Shown: positions 43,200-55,199, counted from the stretch's first letter. The stretch is 64,000 nucleotides of DNA from Sipunculus nudus (GCA_026874595.1 CM049310.1:17708058-17772057), one strand, 5' to 3'. Numbers and translations: made by a program. The notes: generated by a model from the sequence alone, not told the origin.

Positions 43200-44850
43200 C
43201 CCACAAACAATTCTGTAAGTCCGGGGCGTACATTTAAGAAGTTATAAAATATATCGTAGGCTATTGACATATGTAAGTGGGAAAAGGTGTAGAGACTGCG
43301 TACAGTATAATAATTGCTGAGATTTTCAACTTGGGCATGTTATATTTTGCGTATCACCATTCTTATATTATTTATTCGTAATTAATTTTCATTTTTAAAT
43401 TTCTTTTCCCCCTAGCATTAATATTATTATGTTACTAAACCTAATACAAGGTCCTCAGGTTCGGAAAAGGGGCAGGGTTGTGGGTGGGGGGAGGTTGATT
43501 GCCAAGGCCTAAAAAATTGGTCCCGTTGTGTTGGTTTCTGCTGGTACTAACGAGGTATACATATTTCCGTTTCTTTCTCTCGGAAAACGCCTTAAAACGT
43601 ACATTTAAATCATCTAACATGTCTTTCTTGTATACATCAACCTGTTCTCTATACGTCAAACGATAATAGCCAGTCACAGATCATCAAGAACCTGAATGCC
43701 CCGCGTATATTCCGGCTAGCGAATGTAAACATCATCACTGTCAAGGTCTTCAGGGTAAACAAACCGATGTATGAATGTCTTGCCACGAGCACAACACCAC
43801 AAAATAAATGAAAACAAATATTAGCACATATCTCATTGAGACAGTATCTCACTGAACTGCTCATTTGTGTGCTTTGGCCTCGCACCTAAACCTGTTCGGG
43901 CGCAAGCGATGTATGAATGATACCTCACCAATGTCCATGCGAGTAAACTGCTCAGTTGTTTAGCCTGACATCCTAGCCAAAGCCGACGAACTATGCTTGC
44001 TTGAGTACAAACGAGATTTGGTTGATAACAAACAAGTGCTCTTGGATAAACTGCTCAGCCGCTTTCTGGGGGTATAGGGAGCTTGGAGTTCGGTACTAGC
44101 TGCATGTAGTTTTCACACCTTTGCCCAGCGACAACATCGGCCCAGAACTAATTAATTAAAGTCACCACTGACTGCAGGCCCGTGTGACTCGTAATTACAA
44201 AAAAAAATCATTTGAGGTATTTACATGCTTGTAAAATATTTCGGAAAAACGAATTTTGGAAATTCGGCATTCGTAAAAAAGGGCGCTTAACTGTATATAT
44301 TAAATTTACAAATAAAAAGTTTAAGAACTTAGTATTCATAATACCCATCAACCGCCAATTCAATATTAGCGCCCCATTGTTTTCGAATTTCTGGATCCGC
44401 CACTGAAAGTTAAACGGTTTGTACAAATAAGGTTGAAACCAAGAGGCAGGTTTGTCTAGCTGGTTACCATAACAAGACTGGTTCCTTTGCTTGAATAAAA
44501 TGGAATTAGGAGATACATAATAACCCCACCCTTTCGCAATCAGAATTTAATTGAGGTAAATAAATAATGACGATACACTGTGTCATTCCTGGTTGCCATG
44601 CATAGCTGTTCGGGATATATACTAGTATTCATCAAATTTTATATCCAGAGACCAGAACAGATTTTAAACGGCGAATACTTTGATTGGTGAACGGGTGGTA
44701 AACGAACTGTACGTGAGAGCATGGAAGCTGTTAAGGATATGAAGGTGTGAATGGCATGTATATGCGATCAAGCATTACAACGTTTTGTTTTGTTCATAGG
44801 AAACACACAGAGAAGTAGGCCGTATACGTGGTAGGATTACGACAGCTTTA
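43200..44850. other. Non-coding stretch
   Basis: Several open frames of 60-80 codons on both strands (43441-43885, 44208-44426) lack motifs, overlap antisense partners and show no splice context. No gene is supported. Confidence 0.45.
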
Positions 44851-44855
44851 TTGCA

Positions 44856-45015
44856 ACCTGGAAGAATATGAGGGGACAAACCTCGCCCCCCCCCGAACCT
44901 GAAGGAATATAAGGGGACAAACCTCGCCCACACCCCACCCCAACCTGGAGGAATATGTGGGGACAGCCCCTCCCCACCCCAGCTTTGAGGAATATGTGGG
45001 GACCCCCAACCCCCA
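44856..45015. repeat. ~40-45 bp GC-rich minisatellite, 4 units
   Basis: The phrase AACCTGGAGGAATATGTGGG followed by GACA and C-rich spacers starts near 44856, 44896, 44941 and 44980. Units vary in the C-rich part. Confidence 0.85.
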
Positions 45016-47076
45016 TCCCCGGATTTCTGCAGTTAAGTGTTCAATTAAAGACTACATGTGTCACCAGTTTAAAAGTCCTTTTCTACTTTAATGTCAGCTA
45101 CAACTAATAATTATATACTTAATTGGCTGTAGAGATCTTCCTTTTGACCGACCTCTTTCTAAACTGGTCCGGTTACATATATATGTTCGCGTGGGAACCA
45201 GTAATCGTGAGTCTGGCACTACGGAACGAAATTAGACTGGAGTCAATACGGGATTCGAAATTCAAGTTCCAGGGTATCTGACAGAATTTGTGTACTGTGC
45301 TATATGGCTTATTTCTTACTAGAAATATGTTGTCTCCAAGGATTATATGATGCAATATAATGTTTGGCAGGTCTTGCATCTGCCGCAAAAAATAAATTGA
45401 ATTCTCAAATGATGAATGTTAAAATGAAGCCTAATGTTTGTAGAAAATGATACAATGGAGTCGAGCATATTGTACTCGAATTCGAAAAAATATAAAGTTT
45501 TTCTCATTTCGCCTAGTTGTAAAATGTATGTTAATTCATTTTTGGTTTTATCGTAATTATAGTCATGTGTGATACATCCGATAAGGCAGATTAGTCAATG
45601 ACCCGAACAGCTATATAAGGGTCATCTCTCTCATCTTTATATTACAAGACTATTATTTATTTTAGGTTAGATAAATCTAATAGCACGCGGTCGTAATATG
45701 TGCATGGAATTTAATCCAGAACAAAGACTGGGCCCTGTTGTGATTTGCTGGTGTAAATCCTGACGTCGGTGCATAATTAAGAAATGACTACAATCTAGCA
45801 ATACATATTTTTAATCTTCCCTGAAAATTTGGGGCTGAAAGTGTCAGAAGTACTCAGCTTTTGATGAGATCTAGAATTTTTAGTCACAGGGGATTTCCTT
45901 GTGTGTGATTTCACTGCCGAGTTGACAGTGCCCATAGATGTGCCAATAGTTTTTTGTTAATTAATCACACAACCTATTTTTTTTCTGGAAAAAATAAATT
46001 GATAAAATGTATTTCCACCAGGAACTGGTTCAGTTTATATTTTTTAAAGGAAATTCTGTTATATGATGAAATTATGAGATTTGGGATACTTTTGCTTGAC
46101 CTGAAGCTTGCCATGTGACTTTTCTTGATCTGTGGTTGTCCATATACACCGGTTCCCCTCACACGGATGACCAAGTAACGTTACACTGTGATCACTGGTT
46201 ACCAGGCATGTTTGTATGGGAACAGGCGTCAGTCAGTGGGAGAAAAGCCATTGGAGCAGACATGACCTGTTGTTATATAGGAGTTGCCAGCCTACCATCC
46301 TCTCAAGAGGTAAGGTATGCTCTGCAGCCAATCCATGGCACCAGGTTGTAACGAATACCTAATTAGTCTATTAAATAATTTAGAGCAAATGTCGTCAATA
46401 CTGTATATATGTGAGTGACAAGAGATGGAATATGTTCTGTAATAAATGTATGTAAAGTGAATGTAATAAAATGACATAACGGCATTGCAAGAAATAAAAC
46501 ACGACAAAACGAACAAGAAAGTTTAAAGTCTGTTTATTGATACCAAAATAAATATATTATGTGAAAAAACGTGGAAACTTCAGTTGGCGTCTGCTAGACT
46601 TGCAAAGGTCGTTATGACTTCCATCTAACGGTTGATTTCTTAATTCAATCAACGAGACTACATAAGCTGAACAAAACCTGTGCAGCCATATATCCCTGGC
46701 GGCGCCTGTGGTAGGTCTTGCATTTCTAATATATTTCCATACTCCAGATATAAACATCTGTCTGAAAACTAATTTTCATCTAATAAACAATTATAAATGA
46801 TAAAAAGTCATGATTATAGAGTTTACAAATATGGACTGTCCAAAACGACTAAAACGTTTATGATCTTTATGAATGCATACTGTATACGGGAATGTCCAAG
46901 TTTAAAATCACATGATAGATATTTTTGTCTATATGATTTTACTTTATTTGCAATTCACTCATTAAATCAAAATATTAAATAAAATTAAAATGAGACATGG
47001 TATAATGCATAATAAATGAAATCAAGATACTGAGAATTTACATTTTTAAGTGTATGAGCGAAACTGATCAAACAAT
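45016..47076. other. Non-coding stretch with a candidate splice donor
   Basis: An open stretch at 46115-46312 (plus) ends in CTCAAGAG|GTAAGG, a good donor, but no acceptor or family match was found. TTTATT at 46943-46948 reads as AATAAA on the minus strand and could serve as the poly(A) signal of the UGT gene. The rest is AT-rich. Confidence 0.35.
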
Positions 47077-48606
47077 TCACCCCTGTTTTGCGTGTGTCTT
47101 TGTTCCTCTTCGGCATATCATCTTACAACAAGTGAATATTAAAGCGAATGTTATTACCACTACGAAACAAAAGAAAACTAGAACATCCAACATGAAGAAT
47201 TTGTACAGCGGCATACTGGCATATGGAGAACGAATATGATCGCTTCCGTATTTAATAATATGATCAACCCAGAATGCCAAGGTTTCATTCGCCAATGGGA
47301 GTGCGCGGTAAATTTTTGCCGCCTTTTGTATATTTTCCCTGTACATGTCGTTCTCCAGGACGTCCAGGATTGCGGAATTAATTTCCTCAGCGCTACCACG
47401 TATGTTAATCATTCGTCCATACTTCCGTTTCACTAATCTAACAGCGTTATATTGTTGATCTGCATATCCCGGTGCCACGATCATCGGTACGCCATGGTAC
47501 AGGCCCTCGAGTTGGCCATTGTTTCCCCCGTGTGTAATGAAGAGTTTAGTCTTTGGGTTTCCAAGGAGATCATTCTGTGGCAGCCATTTGAAAATCTTCA
47601 CATTTTTTGGCACCTTTATGGTAAGCTTCCCTTGGCAGCGCATGACAAAGTGTACACTTGGATGCTTACTGAATACCCCCAGCAATTTTTCAACCATTTC
47701 CTCTGTCAGCTTAAGAAGAGATCCAAAACAAACCACTACCAGCGTATCAGCAGACGACACGAACTCTTCCAAATCACCGGTCAACGCTTTTGGCGGCTTC
47801 CCACCCATTCCTCCGAGGAATACATAATGGGGGGCAGACACTCTGGGATAATCCAATAGAAGGATCTCGTTGTTGATAAGAAACATCTCAGACCCAGCAC
47901 AAATCTCCTGAAAAGTTCTCTCAGTTCTGTTTCCAGCATATTTTGTCAGCATGCTCTCGTCATTCTTGAAATTCGACATGACCGGTAGCATTATGTATAC
48001 AATAAAATTCTTCACCCGTTCGAAAAAACTCATATCATTGGACGATGTTATCAGCTGTGCCGGCTCAACTGATGGCATGGCAGGTACCCTCGCTGCCCAT
48101 GGCTCAATGCCCAACATGACGCTGATATATTTCACGTGGTTCATCCAAGGCAGGATGTGGAGACACCTGGCGATAGGAATTGAATCTACTAAAGCCATAT
48201 CGAATTTTAAATCTGCAACTTGCCGCATGAGGTCAGCATTTGACAAAAATTCCTTACACTGCAGATTTAAGCGCGAAGAAAGAAAACTGGTGACCTGAGA
48301 CATTGAGCTGATTGAGTCACCTTCTGCTGCAATTTTCTCAAGAAGCTTCTCAAACTCGGGATCATCATGGACACTAATGGCCTCCTTCGGTTTCCAGGTC
48401 AGGGGTTTCAGTCCCGCGTCCAGGACTTTCTGCTTGTGTTTTTCCAGTGTGAAGACATACACTTCGTGACCTTTGCTTGAGAGGGCTTGACCCCCGACGA
48501 TGTGGAAGTTCACGTGACCAGGGTGATCCACCGGTACAAACATAACTTTGGCGCCGGTTGTGATTTGCAGGAGTAATGCAGATACCAGTAAAATGCAACT
48601 CTTCAT
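47077..48606 (-). CDS. UDP-glycosyltransferase (UGT), single coding exon
   Basis: The 509-residue product is a full-length membrane UGT, which transfers a sugar from a UDP-sugar to small lipophilic acceptors in the ER lumen and serves in detoxification. It has a signal peptide (about 1-19), an N-terminal acceptor domain with the GHVNFH region (His31/His35, candidate catalytic His) and Asp141 as candidate partner. The UGT signature spans 341-384: WLPQNDLL, then FITHGGNNG, then HGVPMIVAP and DQQ. A C-terminal membrane helix (about 471-493) is followed by a short basic tail, KMICRRGTKTHAKQG. The start has A at -3. On this strand a T-rich acceptor, TTTTTATTCCTCAG, ends at 48626, so a non-coding first exon is likely. 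The acceptor substrate cannot be inferred. I see no defect in the frame. Confidence 0.95.
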   Translation of the reverse strand: MKSCILLVSALLLQITTGAKVMFVPVDHPGHVNFHIVGGQALSSKGHEVYVFTLEKHKQKVLDAGLKPLTWKPKEAISVHDDPEFEKLLEKIAAEGDSISSMSQVTSFLSSRLNLQCKEFLSNADLMRQVADLKFDMALVDSIPIARCLHILPWMNHVKYISVMLGIEPWAARVPAMPSVEPAQLITSSNDMSFFERVKNFIVYIMLPVMSNFKNDESMLTKYAGNRTERTFQEICAGSEMFLINNEILLLDYPRVSAPHYVFLGGMGGKPPKALTGDLEEFVSSADTLVVVCFGSLLKLTEEMVEKLLGVFSKHPSVHFVMRCQGKLTIKVPKNVKIFKWLPQNDLLGNPKTKLFITHGGNNGQLEGLYHGVPMIVAPGYADQQYNAVRLVKRKYGRMINIRGSAEEINSAILDVLENDMYRENIQKAAKIYRALPLANETLAFWVDHIIKYGSDHIRSPYASMPLYKFFMLDVLVFFCFVVVITFALIFTCCKMICRRGTKTHAKQG

Positions 48607-49185
48607 GTTAATGTGGACGTTAAACCTGAGGAATAAAAAACATCATATCAGTGTAAAGTAATATCGATATAGAAACTTGTGGAATAGATGCAATGGTGTC
48701 TCGATCACATGATACCTATGTTCGTCGCTTTTTGGATGATGGATGCATGATGTCAGCATACAAGCTATATCGACTTTGCAGTATAGGCCTTCATTTCAAC
48801 ATTGACAAAGACAGTACATTGAAGAATAAATAAGCTTATTTAATTCGTTTTGCCCAATATCGGTCTGCAAAATTGCAGGTGTGTAACTTCAGCAGTTAAG
48901 AAACTTTTTGTTGACGAACGTGTGAGACAACTGCAAAGAAAGAGTAACTGCTATATATAGCTCAGATATGTGCAGTAGAAGAGCACATTAATAAAATCTT
49001 ATTATTTACGAATTTAAAATCATCAAGAAATTACTTTTCTTAGCATGATAAAAACACCCATGGTTTTGGGACTATCAGTAAATAGATAGTTTAGTCGAAG
49101 CTTATAGATTATTTTAATAAGACTTTCGTGTGTTCCACAGTACGGAGCCCCGACGGGTACATGAGTAAAAAAGAATATTCATCTA
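48607..49185. other. 5' leader and upstream region of the UGT gene
   Basis: Bases 48607-48625 are probable 5' UTR, bounded by the acceptor at 48626. Beyond that the sequence is AT-rich and presumably intron and promoter. I could not place the donor or a TATA box with confidence. Confidence 0.35.
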
Positions 49186-49310
49186 GTGCGCACAGCTTAT
49201 TATTTTGTGCGCACGACTTATTATTTTGGGCGCACGACTTATTATATTGTACGCACGACTTATTATTTCGTGCGCACGGCTTGTTTTTTTTTTTTTTTTT
49301 TTTTTTTTTG
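49186..49310. repeat. 21 bp minisatellite, 5 units, then poly-T
   Basis: Units beginning GTGCGCACGACTTATTATTT start at 49186, 49207, 49228, 49249 and 49270. A run of T (about 49286-49309) interrupts the sixth, and related words (GCGCACGATATTTATAAG) follow to about 49365. The open frames on both strands come from the 21-base period. Confidence 0.9.
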
Positions 49311-49399
49311 CACGACTGTCCGCACATGACTTATTAATTTGTGCGCACGATATTTATAAGTCATGTGCTGATATTGTGTCAAGGCACAGACGTATGGAT

Positions 49400-50530
49400 A
49401 TGACTCTGTAGCAATCGACTTAAGTTTCCAAGTATCATATAAAATGTGGGTGATTTAACTATGGGTACTGGTCTTCATTCGTAGATAAAGTTGTTATATA
49501 ACCGAACTTATATGAGAACACGATATTGACTGCACACCCAACGCGCGAGGACTTTTTTTCCTGTGAGGACTTACACACGGGTCCTCGCAAACGAAAAGCT
49601 GTTAAAGCATTAAAACAGCTGGGAAAACTATGCTGGTGAAGTTTCTTGCAAATCCTCTGAAAGAACGTTTTGCTGAAATTTGCGTTTTTTGTGTGTGACA
49701 GCGCCATCTATTGAGAGCTTTGCGAGATGGTCAGAAAAGTGTGTGTGTGTATGCCAGGTCCTCTATAATATGTTTAAACTGGTTATCTAACCTGTTTAGC
49801 GGTACAGATCTTATTTTGATCTGATCAGTTAGAATTAGAACCTTATATTACCATGGATTCGGGGACTAAAAAGGAAACGAAAAATAAAACTAATCGATTT
49901 TCTTATCTATATGAAAGGTATACCCTCTGATCTGTCAAGAAAACTTGTGAGCAGCTTGGTTCTAAAGTTTATAACAGACACAAGACGTTTTACATGATAA
50001 AATGATTAATCTTTCCATCCAGTGTAAATAAATGAAAATATATGTTTATCGTTTGTAGTTTGTGCTTTGCACTTATTGCATTGAGGGAGCATATTACATC
50101 ATTATATTGTTACATTATTCATTGATTTCTTTCTAATCGTATTGCTCGTGTCTTGTTTCATTTTGGTGAAGATTATAAGTTTTAACATAGAATTACAACA
50201 TTAATCTTAACATATTTTATCTTCACATACTATATGTACTTTTACTTGTACCGTGATGTCTTATACAATGTTAAGTTTATATATATATATATATATCTAC
50301 ACGAAAGCATGTACATTAACCTGTTTGGCTACTTTTGTAATCCTGTTATAAGTAAATATGTTTAAACCAAGTGTGCTTGATATGCTGATTAGTAGGTCCT
50401 CGCTAAGACATGACATAAACCTCGCAGGTTGTCCTCGCAAGTTTTGCGCTAAATAAACGCATTGTTCTCACGTCCAACCAGCCTTTTCCTTAAATTTAAA
50501 GTGTGCGATGATACATGCGTCATTTACTGT
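49400..50530. other. AT-rich non-coding stretch
   Basis: No gene is seen. A short AT microsatellite lies at 50279-50297. GTGTGTGT at 49740 is a minor run. A CCTCGCAAG/CCTCGCGAGG-like word recurs at about 49545, 49580, 50400 and 50430 but without clear period. Confidence 0.45.
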
Positions 50531-50544
50531 TTTTGCTTACCAGA

Positions 50545-50640
50545 AATCTTCGATTTCGGCAAGCATGTTGGTCAGTTCCGTATGTCTGTTTGTTTGTTTG
50601 TAATGATGTCTGTCTGTCTGTCTCCAGTCTTAAATTAATA
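50545..50640. repeat. Repeat head with (CTGT)n, second copy
   Basis: CGATTTCGGCAAGCATGTTG, GTCAGT and a TGTCTGTTTG tract match 10695-10765 in the same orientation. Tandem units like those at 11.05-11.7 kb do not follow, so this copy is truncated. Confidence 0.7.
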
Positions 50641-51389
50641 GTTTGCTTGGAGAGATCTCATATCAGATTTATGTATATGCACAAGTTAAAGGTTCTTTAG
50701 TTATCACCTTGCTTTTTAATGGGGTCAGCAGGGTAGGTAAACTGCAAAACCTGAAAGAAAAGAAATGCTGAAAGCATCACTAAAAGTCTTGTAAAACAAA
50801 TAAAGCCACCCTTAATCCAGGTACAGACCCACAAATTATCAGAATAATCACTTGCTGGTATATCTGACGAGTTGTATAAAAATTATTTAGTTACCTAGGA
50901 AACTAAGTTTATTGGTATGATTCAATAAAATAAACTGAAAAATGTTCCCATCATCTTATAAATCAGTAGCTTAGCCGTAATACAATATTTTTATAGTCTT
51001 TATGCCTGGCCGAAGCATTAAGTAATACCTCGGGCAACAGGGTGTTTTTGTTATACACTAATCATTACTTATCATTCAATGGGCAAATACAAAGGGAGTC
51101 ACATATCACAAGTATCGCTCACAATTAGGACCACACAGAGAGATATATACAAGAAAAATAGAGATGGTCTAAAAAATAAATTTTTGATTGTGAACATCCT
51201 TGACCTATGCCCTTGGCTTTTGCCCACATATCAATTGGATTCTTTCTAGAGTGATGGGTAACTACTAACCACTTAAACTACTTACCACTTAAAATTGGAG
51301 TAATCACTTTGCAACCAATGTGTGAATAACTTTGATCTGCAACCTTTAACCTCCTGACCAGCTGACCCAAAAATTATTAAGTTATTTCT

Positions 51390-52075
51390 TCAAGCAAAAA
51401 GACGTATTAATATGAAGTTATAATCAAATCGAGTGATTTGGATGTGGCATATGTGAAAGACTAAAGGTTTGGGATGAACAGTTTAGCTTGAAATATGTTC
51501 ACAAGCATTTGGAACAATTTAGTACTGTGTATCTAGAACTCAGACCTTTTGAACTCAACATCAGTAGGGTTCTTCCCCTATTGGTAGGTAAGCCATATAT
51601 GGCAGATGCAAGGTATAGGTTGAAACGTTTCCCCTTAAAATGAATCCACGAATGAAGTGGGCGCTGTGAACTTGACCTTTTACCTCAAAATCAACAGGAC
51701 TTTTCCCCTGTTGGCAGAGCAGCGATATGTCAATGCTGGAAGGTTTGGAATGAACAGTCTAGTTTGAAATGTATCCACAACCTTTTATAAGGAGTGGATT
51801 CTGTCACCTTGATCTTTGACCTAAAAATCAAGAGGATTCTTCGCTCATTTGGTAGGTGGGCCATATGTGAAAGATCAAAAGTTTAGGATGAAGGGTTTAC
51901 CTTAAAATGCATCCACAAGCTTTTCAATGAAGTGGGTCCTGTGACCTTGAACTTTGACATTGTGACCTCAAAAAATTATGGTTCTTTCCCTGTTGGTAGG
52001 TGAGCCATATGTGAAAGATGGAAGGACGGCCTGACGTCACAGCATGATTTAAATTCGGCTGAGCTAAAAACTGAT
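51390..52075 (-). repeat. Tandem-core repeat, inverse copy of the 8.7-9.4 kb family
   Basis: About five units of 130-150 bases carry GCCATATGTGAAAG (the reverse of CTTTCACATATGGC) near 51443, 51594, 51727, 51868 and 52008. Other shared words are GTTTGGGATGAACAGTTTAG, ATCCACAAGCTTTT and GTGACCTTGA. The end, GACGTCACAGCATGATTTAA then TTCGGCTGAGCTAAAA, resembles the palindromic terminus of the other families. Confidence 0.75.
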
Positions 52076-52179
52076 AAAAATCCCATAATTATCCACATAT
52101 GGCCAAAACGTAATCAAGCTGGGAGACGCATAAGATACAATGGCCATGTCAAATACAGGTAGTTTTTGAGAGCACTAAT

Positions 52180-52705
52180 TTAGGGTATACAATTGCATTT
52201 TGATTAAATAAATTTATATACCTGAAAAAAGTCTCTAACTTTAACACTCACCAGGTTAAGTGAGTAAATATCTTTCCTAATTGTTTACAAAGTGCATTAT
52301 ATTTATCCCAATAACTTTAAAAAAATTAAGTAATACTGACTTAATTTCTGACATGTACTTATAAACTGTACAGGGGAAAATTCATGGCAAATATGAAGAA
52401 AAACAGATAGGTGAGTTTGATATTAAGCAGTCCTGAAGTGTGATAATAGGTTTTTTAATATAAAATTGAGGTTTGTCCTTAATATCTCAAAGAAACAAAG
52501 TGGCAGTAACCCAGTTTTCGGTTTGGTAGGAGATCTTGGGGACATCTAACAGTATGCGACATTTTGGATTCGTAGGTCAAACGGTTTCAAAATGTGCCAG
52601 TCTAACGGTCGGACGGACGAACGGCACGACGGACGGACGGATGGACGACAGAAAATGGACCACTACTAAAGCTCAGATGACTTAAAGTCATCTGAGCTAA
52701 TAAAA
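52180..52705 (-). mobile_element. Palindrome-ended dispersed repeat (family I), second copy
   Basis: It shares CAGTTTTCGGTTTGGTAG, GGACATCTAACAGTATGC, TTTTGGATTCGTAGGTC and TTATATTTATCCCAATAACT-like words with 24.8-25.35 kb in the same order. It ends in an ACGGACGGACGG tract and AGCTCAGATGACTTAAAGTC then ATCTGAGCT (52671-52699), a near-perfect inverted repeat. Confidence 0.8.
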
Positions 52706-52739
52706 AAAAACAAACAAATTCGTGGAATTAATGTCCTCC

Positions 52740-53575
52740 GTTTTGGGATCTTGATGTCACAGACAGACCGACAGACAGAAGCCAGACACTCCAAAACAAA
52801 TCCCAACCAGGGTAAGCATGAGAGCGATCACTGACCAAAATTTGAATGAAATCGGATATTATTTAGGAAAGTTATCCCACAGAAACGAAAACCTGACAAA
52901 CTGACAGACAGACAGGCGGACATAAGCCAGACACTTCGAAACAAATCCAAACCAAGGTAAGCAATCAATAACCAAAGATTGATTGACATCGGATAACATT
53001 TAGGAAAGTTATAGCAGGGAAACGAAAACCTGACACGGGCAGACAAAGTGACAGACAGACAGACAAAATCAGACACTCCAAAACTAATCCCAACCAAGGT
53101 ATGCATGAGAGCAATGACTGCCCAAATTTGAATGAAATCGGATAATATTTAGGAAAGTTGTCCCACAGAAATGAGAATCTGACGGACTGACAAACAGAGT
53201 GACAGACAGGCAGACAGATGCCAGACACTCCAAAACCAATCCCAACCAAGGTATGCATGAGCGCAATCACTGACCCAAATTTGAATGAAATCGGATAATA
53301 TTTAGGAAAGTAATCGCATGGAAACGAAAACTTGACGGATGGACAGACAAAGTGACAGACAGCCAGACACTCCAAAACCAATCCCAACCAAGGTATGCAC
53401 TTGAGAAATCACTGACTCAAATTTGGATAAAATCGGATAATATTTAGGAAAGTTATCGCACGGAAACAAAACCTGACGGACGGACAGGGAGACCGACAGA
53501 CAGACAGACGGACAGACAGACAGACAAACCCAAATCAATGTCCCCCGCATCCGCGGATAGGGGGGGGGGGGGACA
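52740..53575 (-). mobile_element. ~145 bp tandem core, (GACA)n and terminal hairpin
   Basis: Five units with GCCAGACACTCCAAAAC start at 52781, 52926, 53068, 53220 and 53362. They share AATCCCAACCAAGGTA.GCATGAG and GAATGAAATCGGATAATATT. A GACAGACAGACGGACA microsatellite follows (about 53475-53527), then the hairpin CCCCCGCATCCGCGGATAGGGGG (stem of C and G runs around TCCGCGGA). The order of tandem core, microsatellite and hairpin is that described for bivalve pearl-type elements; membership is inferred. The Leu/Ser/Cys-rich minus-strand open frames are repeat artefacts. Confidence 0.8.
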
Positions 53576-53770
53576 TTGGCTTTCATAGTGGACAATATTG
53601 AAGGGTAACAAGGCTTGCTGAGAGAAATATTTGACTTGCATTTTGTTCCAAAACTTGAATATAAGCTACAATTAATAACAACTACTTTAAAATTATAGAT
53701 TATATAAATTTGAACCTTTCTTTCATATGAAAACAGAATCAAATGTATTAAAAGAATATAATTTTCTACT

Positions 53771-53777
53771 TATATAT

Positions 53778-53836
<59 letters not shown>
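53771..53836. repeat. (TA)n microsatellite
   Basis: This is a TA run of 66 bases with a single AA interruption at about 53791. A second small repeat of AGTATAAA words follows at 53995-54040. Confidence 0.95.
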
Positions 53837-53838
<2 letters not shown>

Positions 53839-54189
53839 TTAGCACTTAAAATAGATAAGAGAAAATGGCCGTGCTATCAAACACTATGTATATGTTTGCA
53901 AAATTAAAAAAAAAAGTGTACGTAAAATATCCACTCCACTGGGAATGTATGAATCCCTGTCAATTATGAAATAAGGAAGAAAGTGGAGATTAGTATAAAA
54001 GTATAAAGTATAAAAAGTATAAAAGTATAAAGTATAAAAATTCACATTTGATTTATTCACTTAATCAAGTTTTATCAAGATTTATCGAATTATAATAAAT
54101 ACCAGGCAGCATACGAGAGCATTAGCCGCTCGATGGCTCGCAGGTGCACGAAGTCGGGGTAAGCTACGAGTAAGCATCACGTAACTACT

Positions 54190-54345
54190 TACTCGGTCAG
54201 TGTTGACGAGAAGGTAACCGCAGCAGAGAAATCGGGCTGGGCGGCTACCGCCGGGGCGGTATGCGCACGTGAACAGCAGGGAGTAGCAATGTATATAAAG
54301 GGCCGCTGCCTTGCTGGAGCAGTTCACTTCACTTCAGTGTAGTTC
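54190..54345 (+). promoter_or_regulatory. TATA promoter candidate
   Basis: A GC-rich block (GGGCGGCTACCGCCGGGGCG) precedes TATATAAAG at 54292-54300. Initiator-like TTCACTT and TTCAGTG follow about 31-43 bases later. No gene could be attached downstream. It may belong to a cellular gene with a distant coding exon or to an LTR. The 19 bp array starts 60 bases further on. Confidence 0.35.
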
Positions 54346-54360
54346 AGCTCGGCTCTTAGA

Positions 54361-54450
54361 ATTTGGATTATCGTTTGATATTTGGAATACCGTTTGATAT
54401 TTGGATTACCTTTTGATAATTGGAATACCTTGTGATATTTGGATTACGTT
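54361..54450. repeat. 19 bp minisatellite, 5 units
   Basis: Units of ATTTGGATTATCGTTTGAT type start at 54361, 54380, 54399, 54418 and 54437, alternating GGATTA and GGAATA. This places the array directly in the predicted transcribed leader of the TATA element upstream. Confidence 0.85.
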
Positions 54451-55195
54451 TCTGGCACCTGGGACAGGAATTACGTATATAAGATTTTGAGTATCGGCAC
54501 CTCAGCCTCACCTGACTTAACCTCAGCGGAGACCACGCCAGCAGCTTACGACGCAAGCACGATTGTTGCTGCAGTCTGCAGCGCTGACATACAGTAACAT
54601 TGACAAGACCGCGATGTATGATGGGAAGGAATTTTATGAATTGAGGGTCTGTCCTAGGGCACGGCACTTGCATTCCTAGGAAAGGTCCCCCTGAGTTCCT
54701 CTTTTGCCTAGATTGCCCACCTAATTTACATATGGGATTCCTTTTCCGGTGGTTTCCTGTTGCGCTGGCAACAGCTTAACCCCAGGAGTTCAAAGGATAA
54801 AAAACATCTACAGGCGCGCATAAAGGTGATATATCGATATAATTTGATACATATTAAGTTTATTTTTAAATATGAATACAAGATTGCTTCTCTATCGCAC
54901 AACAAGCAGTGGTATTTCATGTTACAGGTCCCTCCTTGTACCGCAGGCTGAACTCTCACCGCCAATCATTGATCATTCAATGTAACTTGTGTTCTCACTG
55001 TATTTAAACTGTTTTTATAAAAGAGGTGTTGACGTTTATGCAAGTTATTTGCTCTGTATGATAGTAAGCTTGCTTGGCAACGCCACGCTCGGGCCGTTCT
55101 AGCAAGTGGAACCCAAAACCCACCCCTTGTAACAACGCCCTTGGTATTACCAGATTACAATAACTTACCTTGAGTCATCCATCTTGTCGTGTCTG
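54451..55195. other. Non-coding stretch
   Basis: No gene is supported. Open frames at 54726-54965 on both strands are antisense to each other and have no motif. The sequence is of moderate GC to 54780 and AT-rich after that. Confidence 0.4.
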
Positions 55196-55199
55196 TCTG

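Noticed and set aside
46115-46351. Possible exon with a CAAGAG|GTAAGG donor
   Set aside because: No acceptor, no partner exon and no recognised family; one good donor alone is not enough.
52828-53742. Several Leu/Ser/Cys/Val-rich minus-strand open frames, one of 146 codons
   Set aside because: They repeat with the ~145 base tandem unit and its GACA microsatellite and have no family resemblance.
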